Positions 23,713 to 33,613 are shown, counted from the stretch's first letter. The stretch: DNA of 64,000 bases from an uncultured Bryobacteraceae bacterium (GCA_938027685.1 CALJAM010000014.1:1-64000); one strand, 5' to 3'. Numbers and translations are program-made. Notes: generated by a model from the sequence alone, not told the origin.

Positions 23713-25074
23713 ATGCTTGCTGCCCTGCTGCTGCTCGCGGTCTCCGCGTGGGTCCCCGCCCGCTGGACAAGTCCGGACCCCGGCTCTCTCGAGTTGCTGG
23801 AGGGCTCGCCCATTAATTGCCTGCTGTTGGAGCGCGTGACGCCCGAGTTCACCGCCGCCGCCCGCGCTAAGGGGATCGCGGTTTTGCGCGTCGTACGGCC
23901 GGGCCCCGACCTGGACGCCGCGCTGCAGGAAACGGCCGCCACGAAGGCGACCGGTCTGGTTCTCGAGGGCGCTTTCGGCCCGGACGAGCAGGCCCGCGCA
24001 CGCGAGGTCGCCGACCGCCAGGGATGGCGCCTCATCGAGCTGCCGCCGCGCGCAAGCCTGAAGCTGGATCGCCCCGACGGCATCATCGGCACCTATCAGG
24101 GCCTCTGGCCCGGAATCCGCGCATTCGAAGACAACGCGGTCCGCGCCGCGCCCACCGGAGGACCCTGGGTCGAGACCAACGCCGGTTTTCTCCGGTACCT
24201 GCGCGCCGCCACAGGCGCCGAGATCTGGATGGCCAACACGCCGCCCAAGACGATGCTGCCCGCTCATCGCTACCTGCATGCCGTCGCGGACGCCGCCAGC
24301 AGCGGTGCGCGCTGGGTCGTGGCCCTGGATGCCGATCTCGATCGCCGCCTGCATGCCCGCGAGCCCAAGGCTCTCGCGGCTTGGCGCCGCATCTGCACGT
24401 ATCTGAAGTTCTACGAGGATCACAACCACTGGCGAAGCTGGGAACCGGCCGGCCGGCTCGCCCTGGTTCAGGATGAATCGAGCGGCGCGCTGCTCTCGGG
24501 GGGCATCCTCGACATGATTGTGGTCAAGCACGTGCCAGTGCGACCGCTGCCGCGGGCGCGGCTGAATGCCTCGGCCCTGCAGGGAGCTCGCCTGGTTGTG
24601 AATGTCGACCCGGCTGCGCTCGGCGAGGCCGACAAGGAAGCACTTCGCACCTTCACCCGAGCGGGCGGCACCCTTCTCTCAGGCCCTCCCGGATGGAAAT
24701 TCCCGCCCCCGCAAGACGACAGGATCACTCTGGATGAGAAGGATGTGACGCGGCTGGATGACATCTGGCGCGAGGTCAACATGCTCATCGGTCGGCGCAA
24801 TTTCGGCGTACGGCTCTTCAACGTCTCCGGCATGACCTCCAACCTCCTCGCCGACCCCGATCGTAAACAGCTTCTGCTGCACCTTGTCAACTACACGGAT
24901 TATCCGGCCGAAAACATCACCGTCCACATCGCGGCCCCATGCCGGTCGGCGCGCCTCCTGGAACCGGGAGAAGCCCCCCGCAGCCTTTCGCCCTACGAGA
25001 TCGAAGAAGGCGTAGCGGTCGAGATCGATCGGATCGCGATCGCTGCCGCTCTGCTGCTAGACTGTATGCCATGA
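23713..25074 (+). CDS. Secreted glycosidase-like protein of unknown substrate
   Basis: 453 aa starting with a signal peptide (LAALLLLAVSAWVPARW). No clear family name. Residues ~30-240 alternate strands and helices as in a TIM barrel (GLVLEGAFG, GIIGTYQGLWPG, WVVALDADLD). Residues ~290-330 (ARLVVNVDPAALGEADKEALRTFTRAGGTLLSG) resemble the amidotransferase-like domain that follows GH42 barrels. The C-terminal LLHLVNYTDYPAENITVHI parallels the ILHIVNLTN end of the first gene in this window. It overlaps the DUF362 gene by 4 nt (ATGA), indicating an operon. A distant GH42/GHL-type hydrolase is the best guess; no catalytic acid can be assigned. Confidence 0.55.
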   Translation: MLAALLLLAVSAWVPARWTSPDPGSLELLEGSPINCLLLERVTPEFTAAARAKGIAVLRVVRPGPDLDAALQETAATKATGLVLEGAFGPDEQARAREVADRQGWRLIELPPRASLKLDRPDGIIGTYQGLWPGIRAFEDNAVRAAPTGGPWVETNAGFLRYLRAATGAEIWMANTPPKTMLPAHRYLHAVADAASSGARWVVALDADLDRRLHAREPKALAAWRRICTYLKFYEDHNHWRSWEPAGRLALVQDESSGALLSGGILDMIVVKHVPVRPLPRARLNASALQGARLVVNVDPAALGEADKEALRTFTRAGGTLLSGPPGWKFPPPQDDRITLDEKDVTRLDDIWREVNMLIGRRNFGVRLFNVSGMTSNLLADPDRKQLLLHLVNYTDYPAENITVHIAAPCRSARLLEPGEAPRSLSPYEIEEGVAVEIDRIAIAAALLLDCMP

Positions 25075-26186
25075 CTCGGAGGGAATGGCTGGGAATTGTC
25101 GCGGGCGCGGCGCTGGGAAATGCCGCGCAACCGCCGGCCGCGCCTGTCGCCATTGCGAAGGCCGAAACTTACGACGCGCGGCTGGAAGATATCATCGGAA
25201 GGCTCTTCGATCAACTGGGTGGCTTGAGCCGGTTGGTCAAAGGCAAAACGGTCACGATCAAGTTGAACCTCACCGGGAGTCCCGCACTTCGTTTCGAAGG
25301 CAGGCCGTTGGGCGCCACCCACTACGTCCATCCGCGCGTCGTAGGGGCTGTCCTGCACGCCATGGGGCGTGCCGGTGCGCGCCGTATCCGGCTGGTGGAA
25401 AGTTGTTGGGCCTCGGGCGGCCCGATGGAAGAGTTCTTGCTCGACAGTGGCTGGCCCCTCCGTGCGCTGGCCAACGCCGCCCCGGGCGTCGAGTTCGAAA
25501 ATACCAACAACGCCGGCAGAGCGCGGCGTTACGCCCGCTTCAAAGTGCTTCCGCGGGCCTGGATTTACCCGGCGTATGACTTGAACGTCGCCTACGAAGA
25601 AACCGACGTGTTTGTGAGTCTGGCGAAACTGAAAAACCACGAAACCTGCGGCGTGACCCTTTCTCTGAAAAACTGTTTCGGCATCACCCCTGCCTCCATC
25701 TACGGGGACGATGCCGGCCGCGAGGAACCCAACGAGAACCCCGCCAAGGGACGCGCCGACGTGTTCCACTTTGGCAAGCGGCCGCCTTCGTTGAGCGCCC
25801 CGCAGGAGCTGGCGCCCGGCTCCAGCCGCGATCCCGGCTATCGCGTCCCGCGAATTACGGCCGAGCTGGTCGCCGCTCGTCCCGTCCACCTGGCGCTCAT
25901 CGACGGCATCCAAACCGTCACCGGCGGTGAGGGGCCGTGGATCCGCGGTCTGAAATTCGTGGAGCCCCGCGTGTTGATCGCCGGTTTGAACCCCGTTTCC
26001 ACCGACGCCGTCGCCATGGCCGTCATGGGCTATGACCCGCAAGCCGACCGCGGCGTAGCGCCTTTCCTGCGCTGCGACAACACGCTCAAGCTCGCCGAGG
26101 CGCTAGGCGTCGGATCCGCCGATCTGCGCCGCATCGAGATCCGCGGCGTGCCCATCGAGCAGGTTCGGTTTCCCTTCCCGGTCTGA
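25071..26186 (+). CDS. Tat-signal DUF362 domain protein
   Basis: 371 aa from the ATG at 25071, overlapping the preceding stop. The N-terminus TRREWLGIVAGAALGNAA is a twin-arginine-like signal. The DUF362 core is visible: VTIKLNLTG, THYVHPRVVGAVLHAM, RIRLVESC, DVFVSLAKLKNHETCGVTLSLKNCFG and LALIDGIQTVTGGEGPW. DUF362 proteins often carry or accompany iron-sulphur clusters, but no ferredoxin motif is present here. Role unknown; the coupling to a secreted glycosidase-like gene suggests an envelope function. Confidence 0.82.
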   Translation: MTRREWLGIVAGAALGNAAQPPAAPVAIAKAETYDARLEDIIGRLFDQLGGLSRLVKGKTVTIKLNLTGSPALRFEGRPLGATHYVHPRVVGAVLHAMGRAGARRIRLVESCWASGGPMEEFLLDSGWPLRALANAAPGVEFENTNNAGRARRYARFKVLPRAWIYPAYDLNVAYEETDVFVSLAKLKNHETCGVTLSLKNCFGITPASIYGDDAGREEPNENPAKGRADVFHFGKRPPSLSAPQELAPGSSRDPGYRVPRITAELVAARPVHLALIDGIQTVTGGEGPWIRGLKFVEPRVLIAGLNPVSTDAVAMAVMGYDPQADRGVAPFLRCDNTLKLAEALGVGSADLRRIEIRGVPIEQVRFPFPV

Positions 26187-26203
26187 CGGGGACCCGCTCT
26201 CGT

Positions 26204-27166
26204 ATGCTTGCTCTCGAACCGCTTGTACGGGAGCTGAGGCGCCTGCCGGAGCTCACGGTCGCACAGAACGCGCCGCTGGCGCCGCGCACGCGCTTCGGTT
26301 TGGGCGGGCCGGCCGACCTCTACCTCGAAACGCCGCGTGAAGACGCGCTGGTCGAAGCGCTTCGCACCCTCTCGCAAGCGCGTGTGCGCTGGGCGGTGAT
26401 CGGAGGCGGCACCAACCTGATCGTAGCCGACGAGGGCTTCCGCGGCGCGGTCCTGCGCTACTTGGGGAATGACCTCCGCCGGGACGGAGCGACCGTGACG
26501 GCCGAGGCGGGGACCGAACTCCAGCAACTGGTCGACTTCACCAACGCGGCAGGACTGGCGGGATTGCAGACGCTGGCCGGCATCCCGGGCACCCTGGGCG
26601 GCGCCGTCTATGGGAACGCCGGCGCCTACGGGCATTCGATATCGGAGTGCGTTCGCGCAGTGCGCATCTGGAACGGTGCCAAGATCCAGCGGCTCGACGT
26701 CAGCGAGTGCGCCTTCGATTACCGGGAGAGTATCTTCAAGCAGCGGCCCGAGTGGGTGATCCTTTCCATCGAGTTGGGCCTTCGCCCCGGCGATCCCGAC
26801 CGGCTGCGTGAATGCAGCGCCCAGCTCGTCAGCCTGCGCTCGCAAAAATATCCCCCCGAGATGAAGTGCGCGGGAAGCATCTTCAAGAACCTGCTTTATG
26901 ACCGCCTGCCCGAGCCCGCACGCAGTGCGCTGCCGGCCGCGCTGGTCCGCGAAGGCAAGGCGCCCGCGGCATGGTTCCTCGAACAAGTCGGCGCCAAGGG
27001 GATGCGACGCGGCGGCATCCAGGTGGCTGCCCATCACGCCAATCTGATTTTCAACGCCGGCGGAGGAACGGCACGCGAACTGCTCGAACTCATCGCGGAG
27101 TTGAAGCTCCGCGTACGCGAGCGCTTTGGCATCGAATTGGAAGAGGAGGTCCGTTTTCTCGGCTGA
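26204..27166 (+). CDS. murB: UDP-N-acetylenolpyruvoylglucosamine reductase
   Basis: 320 aa. FAD-dependent reduction of UDP-GlcNAc-enolpyruvate to UDP-MurNAc in peptidoglycan synthesis. FAD-binding segment: VIGGGTNLIVADEGF and AGIPGTLGGAVYGNAGAYG. Active-site features: Tyr173-Arg174, Ser225 in CAGSIFKN as general acid, and a late Glu in EEEVRFLG. The short length and the lack of the large type I insertion indicate type II MurB. It starts 17 nt after DUF362 and is followed 49 nt later by miaB, so all may share a transcript. Cytoplasmic. Confidence 0.95.
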   Translation: MLALEPLVRELRRLPELTVAQNAPLAPRTRFGLGGPADLYLETPREDALVEALRTLSQARVRWAVIGGGTNLIVADEGFRGAVLRYLGNDLRRDGATVTAEAGTELQQLVDFTNAAGLAGLQTLAGIPGTLGGAVYGNAGAYGHSISECVRAVRIWNGAKIQRLDVSECAFDYRESIFKQRPEWVILSIELGLRPGDPDRLRECSAQLVSLRSQKYPPEMKCAGSIFKNLLYDRLPEPARSALPAALVREGKAPAAWFLEQVGAKGMRRGGIQVAAHHANLIFNAGGGTARELLELIAELKLRVRERFGIELEEEVRFLG

Positions 27167-27215
27167 GCGGCCGCGACGCCTGTGCCCTTATAATGAGTAA
27201 GCAGACGGGGCTGCG

Positions 27216-28532
27216 ATGAAGACCTTCTACCTGGAGACCTTCGGCTGCCAGATGAATGTCCACGATTCTGAGAAGGTCGTGGGCACTCTGCTGGCGCGCG
27301 GATACCGGCGCGTGGACGATCCTGGGCAGGCCGATCTCATCCTTTACAACACTTGCAGTATTCGCGAGAAGGCCGAGCAGAAGGTCTACAGCCGTCTGCA
27401 GCAGTTCCGGCGGGAGGCCGGCGCCGGCAAGTTGTTCGGCGTGCTGGGATGCGTGGCGCAGCAGGAAGGCGAGCGCATCTTCGAACGGGCCCCGCACGTC
27501 GCCTTGGTGTGCGGTTCGGCCAGCTACCGTCGCTTGCCCGAATTGCTGGACCGCATCGAAGCCGGCGATCGCCGGGTCGCGGGCCTCGACCTGGATACGG
27601 ACGAAACGTTCGAGACGCCCTTCACGCGGCGCGATAGCCCCTACCGCGCCTACCTGACCATCATCGAGGGTTGCGACAAGGATTGCAGCTTCTGCGTGGT
27701 CCCCTTCACGCGCGGGCGCGAGCGCAGCCGTCCGAGCGAAAGCATCATGCGGGAAGCCCGCCAGCTGGCAGCAGCCGGTTACACCGAAATCCAGTTGCTG
27801 GGCCAGAACGTCTCCAGTTACCGTGATCCCTCGCCCGCGGGTTGGGATTTCGCCACGCTCCTCGAGCAGGTGGCCGGGATCCCGGGGTTGCGGCGCGTGC
27901 GCTTCACCACCTCGCACCCGCGCGATTTCGATCGGCGCATTGTCCGGGCGATCGAAGAGAATCCTGTCCTGGCCAACCACGTCCACCTGCCCGTGCAGTC
28001 GGGTTCGAACCGGGTGCTCGAGCGCATGCGCCGCCAATACAGCCGCGAGGAATATCTGGAGAAGATCGGCTGGCTGAAAAACGCGCGCCGCCCGATCGCG
28101 ATTTCCACCGACATCATCGTAGGCTTTCCCGGCGAAACGGAGGAGGACTTCCGGCAGACGCTCAGCCTGCTCGACGAAGTCGGCTACGACTCCGTGTTCA
28201 GCTTCAAGTACTCGGCGCGCCCCAACACCGCCGCACTGGCGCTCGACGGGCATCTGCCCGAGCAGGAAAAGAGCCGCCGCCTGGCTATCCTCCAGGAGAA
28301 GCAGCGTGCCATTCAGTTGCGGCGCAACAGCGAGTGGATCGGCAGGCGTGTCGAGGTGCTCGTCGAGAACTTCAATCCCGGCACCGGCCAGTGGGTGGGG
28401 CGCACCTCGGAAAACCGAGTGGTTAACTTCACCAGCCCGCAGGGCCCGGCCGAGGCTCTGGCGGGTCGTTATGTGGAGGTGCACGTGACGCGGGCCGGCC
28501 CGAATTCGCTGGCCGGCGAGCTGGCGGTCTGA
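27216..28532 (+). CDS. miaB: tRNA-2-methylthio-N6-dimethylallyladenosine synthase
   Basis: 438 aa. Radical-SAM methylthiotransferase modifying A37 of tRNAs reading UNN codons. The N-terminal MTTase domain starts TFGCQMN with cluster-binding Cys11, Cys47 and Cys79. The radical SAM motif CDKDCSFC gives Cys153, Cys157 and Cys160. The C-terminal TRAM domain holds RVEVLVENF and GRTSENRVVNF. Length and all six cysteines agree with MiaB rather than RimO. The ATG follows GGGGC with moderate spacing. Confidence 0.95.
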   Translation: MKTFYLETFGCQMNVHDSEKVVGTLLARGYRRVDDPGQADLILYNTCSIREKAEQKVYSRLQQFRREAGAGKLFGVLGCVAQQEGERIFERAPHVALVCGSASYRRLPELLDRIEAGDRRVAGLDLDTDETFETPFTRRDSPYRAYLTIIEGCDKDCSFCVVPFTRGRERSRPSESIMREARQLAAAGYTEIQLLGQNVSSYRDPSPAGWDFATLLEQVAGIPGLRRVRFTTSHPRDFDRRIVRAIEENPVLANHVHLPVQSGSNRVLERMRRQYSREEYLEKIGWLKNARRPIAISTDIIVGFPGETEEDFRQTLSLLDEVGYDSVFSFKYSARPNTAALALDGHLPEQEKSRRLAILQEKQRAIQLRRNSEWIGRRVEVLVENFNPGTGQWVGRTSENRVVNFTSPQGPAEALAGRYVEVHVTRAGPNSLAGELAV

Positions 28533-28586
28533 ACGCCGCCGGTCGGTCCCCACGCGTGCTCTAATGGTGCTTGGAAAGGAGACGCC

Positions 28587-29072
28587 ATGGAAGTCGAAAT
28601 GAAGATCCGCGGCCTGATGATGGACCCGGTCACCAACATGCCGATCGTCATCCTCAAGGATGTCAACGGCAACACCATCTTGCCCATCTGGGTCGGGATC
28701 TACGAAGCCAACGCCATCGCGCTGGAGATCGAAAAAGTTTCGACGCCGCGGCCCATGACCCACGATCTGCTGAAAAGCATCTTGCAGGGTCTCAGCGCAG
28801 GCGTGCGAAAGGTCGTCGTCAGCGACTTGCGGGACGACACCTTTTACGCCGTCATCTGGCTCGAAAAGGACGGCGAGCTCATCAGCGTCGACTCGCGCCC
28901 CAGCGACGCCCTTGCCTTGGCCCTCCGTGTGGACTGCCCGATCTACGTCGAAGATTCCGTGCTGAAATCCTCCCGCATGGCGGCTGCCGTCTCCGACAAA
29001 GTCAACAACGAAGAGCTGCGGCGCTGGCTCGAAGGACTCAACGACGAGGACCTCGGGCGCTACAAGATGTGA
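28587..29072 (+). CDS. Bifunctional nuclease-domain protein (DUF151)
   Basis: 161 aa with GGAAAGGAG 7 nt before the ATG. The DUF151/BFN core is clear: PVVILKD-like start (MPIVILKDVNGNTILPIWVGIYEANAIALEIE), RPMTHDLLKSIL, a KVVVSDLRDDTFYAVIWLEKDG strand pair and SVDSRPSDALALALRVDCPIYVED. Family members have been reported to have DNase/RNase activity; the physiological role in bacteria is unclear. It follows miaB by 54 nt and probably ends the murB-miaB transcript. Confidence 0.93.
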   Translation: MEVEMKIRGLMMDPVTNMPIVILKDVNGNTILPIWVGIYEANAIALEIEKVSTPRPMTHDLLKSILQGLSAGVRKVVVSDLRDDTFYAVIWLEKDGELISVDSRPSDALALALRVDCPIYVEDSVLKSSRMAAAVSDKVNNEELRRWLEGLNDEDLGRYKM

Positions 29073-30176
29073 TCGGGGACGCGCACCCGGCTTGCTCGTC
29101 GACGCCCGTTTCAACATAAGCCTTCGCGGGCATCCGCGGATGACCGGCGAACGTACACCCACCCGCCCGTGCGGCCGGTGCGCCGCCGCAGGAAATCCCG
29201 CGGATCGTACCGCTCATCGACAGCAGCTTCACCCGTGCCAGGCCCGGCCGGAGAGCCTGCCGGATTGCGCCCTCAGTGCACCTTGACATGCTCTGCCTGC
29301 AACGAATGGGCTGGGCGTGTCGCCACGCACCGCCGTTCCTCCGCGACTCGTTACGCCCCCGCGCCGCCCACCCTGCAACCTCGGGTTAAGGCCCGCCGGG
29401 GCCCGGGCGTTCCAGATCGCTCCCTCGCCACTCTCCGCCCGCACGAGCCAGAGGTAAGCTGGCCCTACCCGTCGCCCACGCACCTCCCGACAGAGCCGTA
29501 CCTCGGGATCCGTCGTCGATTCCTGCGTTCAGTGCGTGTGGCTGGTGCACCGGCCGGCGCAGTCGCTCCCCTTGCCCCTCCGTGACCGTCCCTTCGTGCG
29601 TTGCTCTTTTCGCCCACGCCTCGAACAGGGCGCCGCGGAGATGGAAGTGCTCAACCGAAAGATACGACTCGGCCGGCGCCCACGCCGCTCAGAATAACTG
29701 CTCTCGACTCGCTGCTCAACGGCCGTCGGCGGCTTTATCTGCGCACGGCGTGGGCTCCAGGCCCCTCGTCTAGCTTCCGCCTTGCGAGCCAGGTTGGCAG
29801 CGGACTGTAGCCGAGCTCGGCGCCCCGCGGCCGCTCGCCGCGGAGCCGGTAGACGAGCTCGAGCGGCTGGCATTCGCCCGCGAAGGACTGCGGGCCGGTG
29901 TGGGCGTACGGGCCGTCGAAGCGGCGCTGGGGCTTGCCTAGGACCTCGTCGGCCCGACCAAGAATGGCGAGGAGCTAGGGACGTGCCCTTGCACCGAGGC
30001 AAGTGGAAGTCTTTATTGGCCTCGACCCTTGGCCATCATTCGTACAATTGCGGCCTGAAATGTTTCAATCGGCAGGAGCCGAGCGTCACCCGGACAAATT
30101 CGTTGCGCTATCACTACCGCCGGCACGAGAAATAATCTCGCTCGCCGTTCAGTTTTTTTGTTACTTTACTTATAAA
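29073..30176. other. 1.1-kb spacer with possible coding relic
   Basis: No intact gene. On the minus strand, one frame between about 29972 and 29765 reads through ~65 codons with protein-like composition (for example ADEVLGKPQRRFDGPYAHTG and ELVYRLRGERPRG) but has no start or ribosome-binding site; I cannot name it. The rest has shadow-like frames. The last ~60 nt are AT-rich and include TATAAA just before the next gene's GTG. Confidence 0.4.
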
Positions 30177-31697
30177 GTGCCTTCCGCCTTCTCCGAGGAC
30201 TCCGATGTTCGTATCCGCATCGCCCTGACCGGTGCGACCGGCTACATCGGCGGCCGGCTGGCGCCGGCCCTGCTGGAGGCCGGCCACCGAGTGCGATGCC
30301 TGGTACGATCGGCCCGCAAGCTCGAGGACCGAACCTGGGCGAAGGATCCGCGTGTCGAGATCGTCGAAGTCGACCTCAGCGACGCGCCGGGCCTCGTTCA
30401 AGCACTCACCGGCTGCTCTACCGCGTATTACCTGGTTCATTCCATGCTCTCGGCCGGTAAGGACTACGCCGCCCGCGACCGCCGGCTCGCCCTTACCTTC
30501 GCTTCGGCGGCGCAAAAGGCCGGGATCACGCGAATTCTCTATCTCGGCGGCTTGGGCGAGATGGGCCCCGATCTGAGCGAGCACTTGGCTTCGCGCCGCG
30601 AGGTCGAGGAGGCCCTGCGCTCGAGCGGCGTCCCGGTAACCGTGCTACGCGCGGCGATGATCATCGGTTCCGGCTCCGCCTCCTTCGAAATTCTGCGCTA
30701 CCTGGTGGAGCGGCTGCCCGTCATGATCACGCCGAAATGGGTGATGACGCCGTGCCAGCCCATTGCTGTCCGTAATGTCATCAACTATCTGGTCGGCTGC
30801 CTGGCTGTGCCCCAAACCGTGGGCGGCACCTTCGACATCGGCGGACCGGACGTGCTTTGCTACCGGGACATCATGCAGATCATGGCCGAGGAGCTCGGCC
30901 TCCGCAGACGCCTGATCATCCCCGTCCCGGTCCTAACCCCCAGACTTAGCTCTTACTGGATCCACTTGGTCACCCCTCTGAGCCATCAGATCGCCCGACC
31001 GCTGGCGGAGGGCCTGCGCAATCCCGTGGTGTGCCGTGACCACCGGATTCGCGAGTTGATCCCGCAGGAGCTGCTTAACGTTCGCCAAGCGATCCGCGCC
31101 GCACTCGTCAGCATTGCCAATCGGCAGGTGGAAACCAGTTGGTCCATGGCGGGCCCCGTTCGGGGCGACCCGGATTGGTCCGGCGGCAAGGTGTTTCGAG
31201 ACAGCCGCCAAATCCAGGTCGAAGCTCCCGATTGGGCCGTCTTCCGCGCCGTTTGCCGCCTCGGCGGCCGACACGGTTGGAAGGCTGCCGATTGGTTGTG
31301 GCGCATACGCGGCTTTATCGACCGGCTCGCTGGCGGCCCAGGCCTACGCCGGGGACGACGCGACCCCGAGCGGGTACGCTACGGCGAAGCGCTCGACTTC
31401 TGGCGCGTAGTCGGCCTCGAGGAAAACCGGCGGCTCGCGCTGCGTGCGGAAATGAAACTGCCCGGCGAAGCGATGCTCGAATTCCGCATCCAGCCCGAGG
31501 GCGAGCGCCGCTCGGTCCTTTGCCAGACCGCCCTGTTTCAACCCCGCGGGCTGCTCGGTCTGCTCTACTGGTATGCCGTCCTGCCGCTTCACCACCTCGT
31601 CTTTGCCGGCATGCTGCGTAGCATCCGCCGCGAGGCCGTCGAGCTCGCCGAGCGCAACAAAAGCTCCGCCCTCCCGGCGCCCACCGTCACGCCGTAG
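30177..31697 (+). CDS. NAD(P)-binding SDR-type protein with DUF2867 domain
   Basis: 506 aa if the GTG at 30177 is used; ATG 30060 is an in-frame alternative and neither has a good ribosome-binding site. The N-terminal extended-SDR Rossmann motif TGATGYIGGRLAPALLEAGH is followed by LVRSARKL, VDLSDAPGLVQAL and LGGLGEMG, typical of atypical SDRs. From residue ~320 the sequence changes to a DUF2867/START-like part (FRDSRQIQVEAPDWAVFRAVCRLGGRHGW, LDFWRVVGLEENRRLALRAEMKLPG) ending in the conserved LLGLLYWYAVLPLHHLVF. Proteins with this two-domain layout are annotated as SDR oxidoreductases of unknown substrate. It stands alone between two spacers. Confidence 0.82.
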   Translation: MPSAFSEDSDVRIRIALTGATGYIGGRLAPALLEAGHRVRCLVRSARKLEDRTWAKDPRVEIVEVDLSDAPGLVQALTGCSTAYYLVHSMLSAGKDYAARDRRLALTFASAAQKAGITRILYLGGLGEMGPDLSEHLASRREVEEALRSSGVPVTVLRAAMIIGSGSASFEILRYLVERLPVMITPKWVMTPCQPIAVRNVINYLVGCLAVPQTVGGTFDIGGPDVLCYRDIMQIMAEELGLRRRLIIPVPVLTPRLSSYWIHLVTPLSHQIARPLAEGLRNPVVCRDHRIRELIPQELLNVRQAIRAALVSIANRQVETSWSMAGPVRGDPDWSGGKVFRDSRQIQVEAPDWAVFRAVCRLGGRHGWKAADWLWRIRGFIDRLAGGPGLRRGRRDPERVRYGEALDFWRVVGLEENRRLALRAEMKLPGEAMLEFRIQPEGERRSVLCQTALFQPRGLLGLLYWYAVLPLHHLVFAGMLRSIRREAVELAERNKSSALPAPTVTP

Positions 31698-32081
31698 TTG
31701 CTCGATGTTCGGGCTAACGCTGTCTGGTTGAGGGGACCGGGTTCCCGCCTCTTTCTAGACGAGTGCGCGCGTAGCGGCCGACGCGAGCCGCCCACCCCTC
31801 CTGCCGCACCCGACCTTCCTACCCAGTCTTGTGAAGCACCGTCCTGCGGTGCCCTAAGGGCAAACTCGGCCCGTCCGACCTGCTGCCGGTATCCTAAGCG
31901 CAGTGCCGGCGGCCGCCTGCTGCTCTTGGTGGCTCGCGGAATTACCTCGGCGCCGCGATCAGCCGCTCCACCGAGGATGCATGCGCGGTAGCCCGAGCCC
32001 TACACTGCACAACAAGTCCCCTCCCCCCGCGTGGGAGAAGTCTCGCTGAGTCCTACCGGCCATTGAGGCCGACCGGCTGAA
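31698..32081. other. Convergent spacer, no gene seen
   Basis: About 380 nt between the convergent SDR and TPR genes. No frame with motifs and no hairpin with a T-tract that I can support. Confidence 0.45.
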
Positions 32082-33392
32082 TCACTTTTTCTTGGTCACG
32101 ACTTTCTTGGCGGGCGGCGCTTTCTTCGGCGCGGGGCTCGGCCAGCCGATGATCTGGTCTTTTTCGGCCTCGAAAACGATCATGAAGGGTTCTCGCGTGA
32201 ATTGCTTGGGTACTCCACGGAACTGGATCACGGTTCCCGGTTCGGCGGCTCCGGTCAGCGGCTCCTCCAGGCGGATGGTGACCTCTGGCGTATGGTCGTC
32301 CGATAGCGCCAAGACGAGTTCTTTCGGGTTCTTGGCGGGGCTGTGACGCAGCAACCTTCCGCGCAGCGGGCGCTCGTTCTCGGGAGGAACCAGTGCATCC
32401 TTCATGCCCTGTTCGAAATACTGCTCGCCGCCCTGCTCCTTAAGCGCATCCCGCAGCTTCACCCAGAAGGCCAGTTGCGGATCCTTCTCGCGCAGCTCCT
32501 TCTCCTTGAGCTCGGCAATCTCGGCCACGCTGAGGATGGTGAAGTCGGCCGGAGGCAAGGCCTGCTTACGCGCCAGGTCGCAGACGTGCTGCAAGCCCTC
32601 GTTGCTGCCGTGGTACTTCGTGTAAGCCTTCTCGAAGTAACTGTACATCTGCTTGCGGCGCGCCGGGTCCAGGGCGCCGGGTCCCTCGTAGCAACCCGCA
32701 CGGGCGAAGTGGAAAAGAGCATGCGGGTAGGTGTCGACCTTCTTGGCCTGCACGATGACCGTTCCCAGCCAGGCGGAAGCCTCAGCGTCGTTGGGATTGA
32801 GCTTCAGGTTCTCGACAAGGTGCTTTTCCGCCTCGTCGTAGTTCTTGCGCGAGAGGTTGACCCAACCAAGCGTGCGGTGGGCCAACGCCGCCATGTCCGA
32901 ACGCGCCTTCTGCCAATCGGCGTCGCTGGTGCCTGCGGGCTTCTTCTCGGGCGCGAAGAACTCGTTGAGATTGGCCAACAGACTCTTGGCGGCGGCCTCG
33001 CTCGTCGCCAGACCCTCGGCAGAGGTGTCGTTCACACTGGGCGTAAGCAGGTTGATGTAGTACAGCGCCTGGATGCTCTTCGGGTTTACGGCCAGCCACT
33101 CTTTGGCCGCGGCCATCATGCCCGCCGCACTGTTGAGCTTGCGCTGCGTTTCGATCGTCCAGCGCAGGCGTTCCTCTACGAACTGCGAGTCGGGATACTT
33201 CTGCTTCCATTGCTCCAGCAGCGCGAGCGCCTTTTTGGGATCGGCTTCCTTGGTGATGGATACGTACAGCTCGTACTCGGCGTGGTCTTTCCACTGCGGT
33301 TGCTGCTGCTGTCCCTGCGCCCAAACCACCTGCAGGCTCAAAGCGGAGCAGAGCGCAATCACGCTCCCGATCTGCCAGGCCTTCGCCACCAC
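32082..33392 (-). CDS. Secreted TPR-repeat protein
   Basis: 436 aa from the GTG at 33392, which has GAGGAGG six bases upstream; the longer frame starting 129 nt earlier has none. A signal peptide (IGSVIALCSALSLQVVWAQ) is followed by a Gln-rich start and helical repeats: AEYELYVSITKEADPKKALALLEQW, AAGMMAAAKEWLAVNPKSIQALYY, LAHRTLGWVNLSRKNYDEAEKHLVENLKLNPNDAEASAWLG. These are tetratricopeptide-type pairs. The C-terminal ~100 residues form a beta-rich segment with an inserted PEVTIRLEEPLTG and a Lys/Pro tail (KKAPPAKKVVTKKK). Likely a periplasmic scaffold; widespread but uncharacterised in Acidobacteriota. Confidence 0.8.
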   Translation of the reverse strand: MVAKAWQIGSVIALCSALSLQVVWAQGQQQQPQWKDHAEYELYVSITKEADPKKALALLEQWKQKYPDSQFVEERLRWTIETQRKLNSAAGMMAAAKEWLAVNPKSIQALYYINLLTPSVNDTSAEGLATSEAAAKSLLANLNEFFAPEKKPAGTSDADWQKARSDMAALAHRTLGWVNLSRKNYDEAEKHLVENLKLNPNDAEASAWLGTVIVQAKKVDTYPHALFHFARAGCYEGPGALDPARRKQMYSYFEKAYTKYHGSNEGLQHVCDLARKQALPPADFTILSVAEIAELKEKELREKDPQLAFWVKLRDALKEQGGEQYFEQGMKDALVPPENERPLRGRLLRHSPAKNPKELVLALSDDHTPEVTIRLEEPLTGAAEPGTVIQFRGVPKQFTREPFMIVFEAEKDQIIGWPSPAPKKAPPAKKVVTKKK

Positions 33393-33613
33393 GGATTGCC
33401 TCCTCGATTCCCGGTTGCTTTTGGTTTCTTCCGGCGGCCGGAGCCGCATTCTGCCGCGGCCTTTCCGCTCACCACCGAAGTCGCAATGCGGAGTATAACG
33501 GAAAGCCCTGGCGCGCCGCAACCTCTATGACGCAGCCACGTCGCCGGCGGTTCCAGCGGGCGCCGAGGCCGCGGTGGCCCGCCCGATCCCTGTGTTAGAA
33601 TCCGCCTTTCCCC

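Noticed and set aside
28006-28020. GGGTTCGAACC resembling a tRNA T-loop
   Set aside because: Lies inside the miaB coding frame and encodes conserved residues; no cloverleaf.
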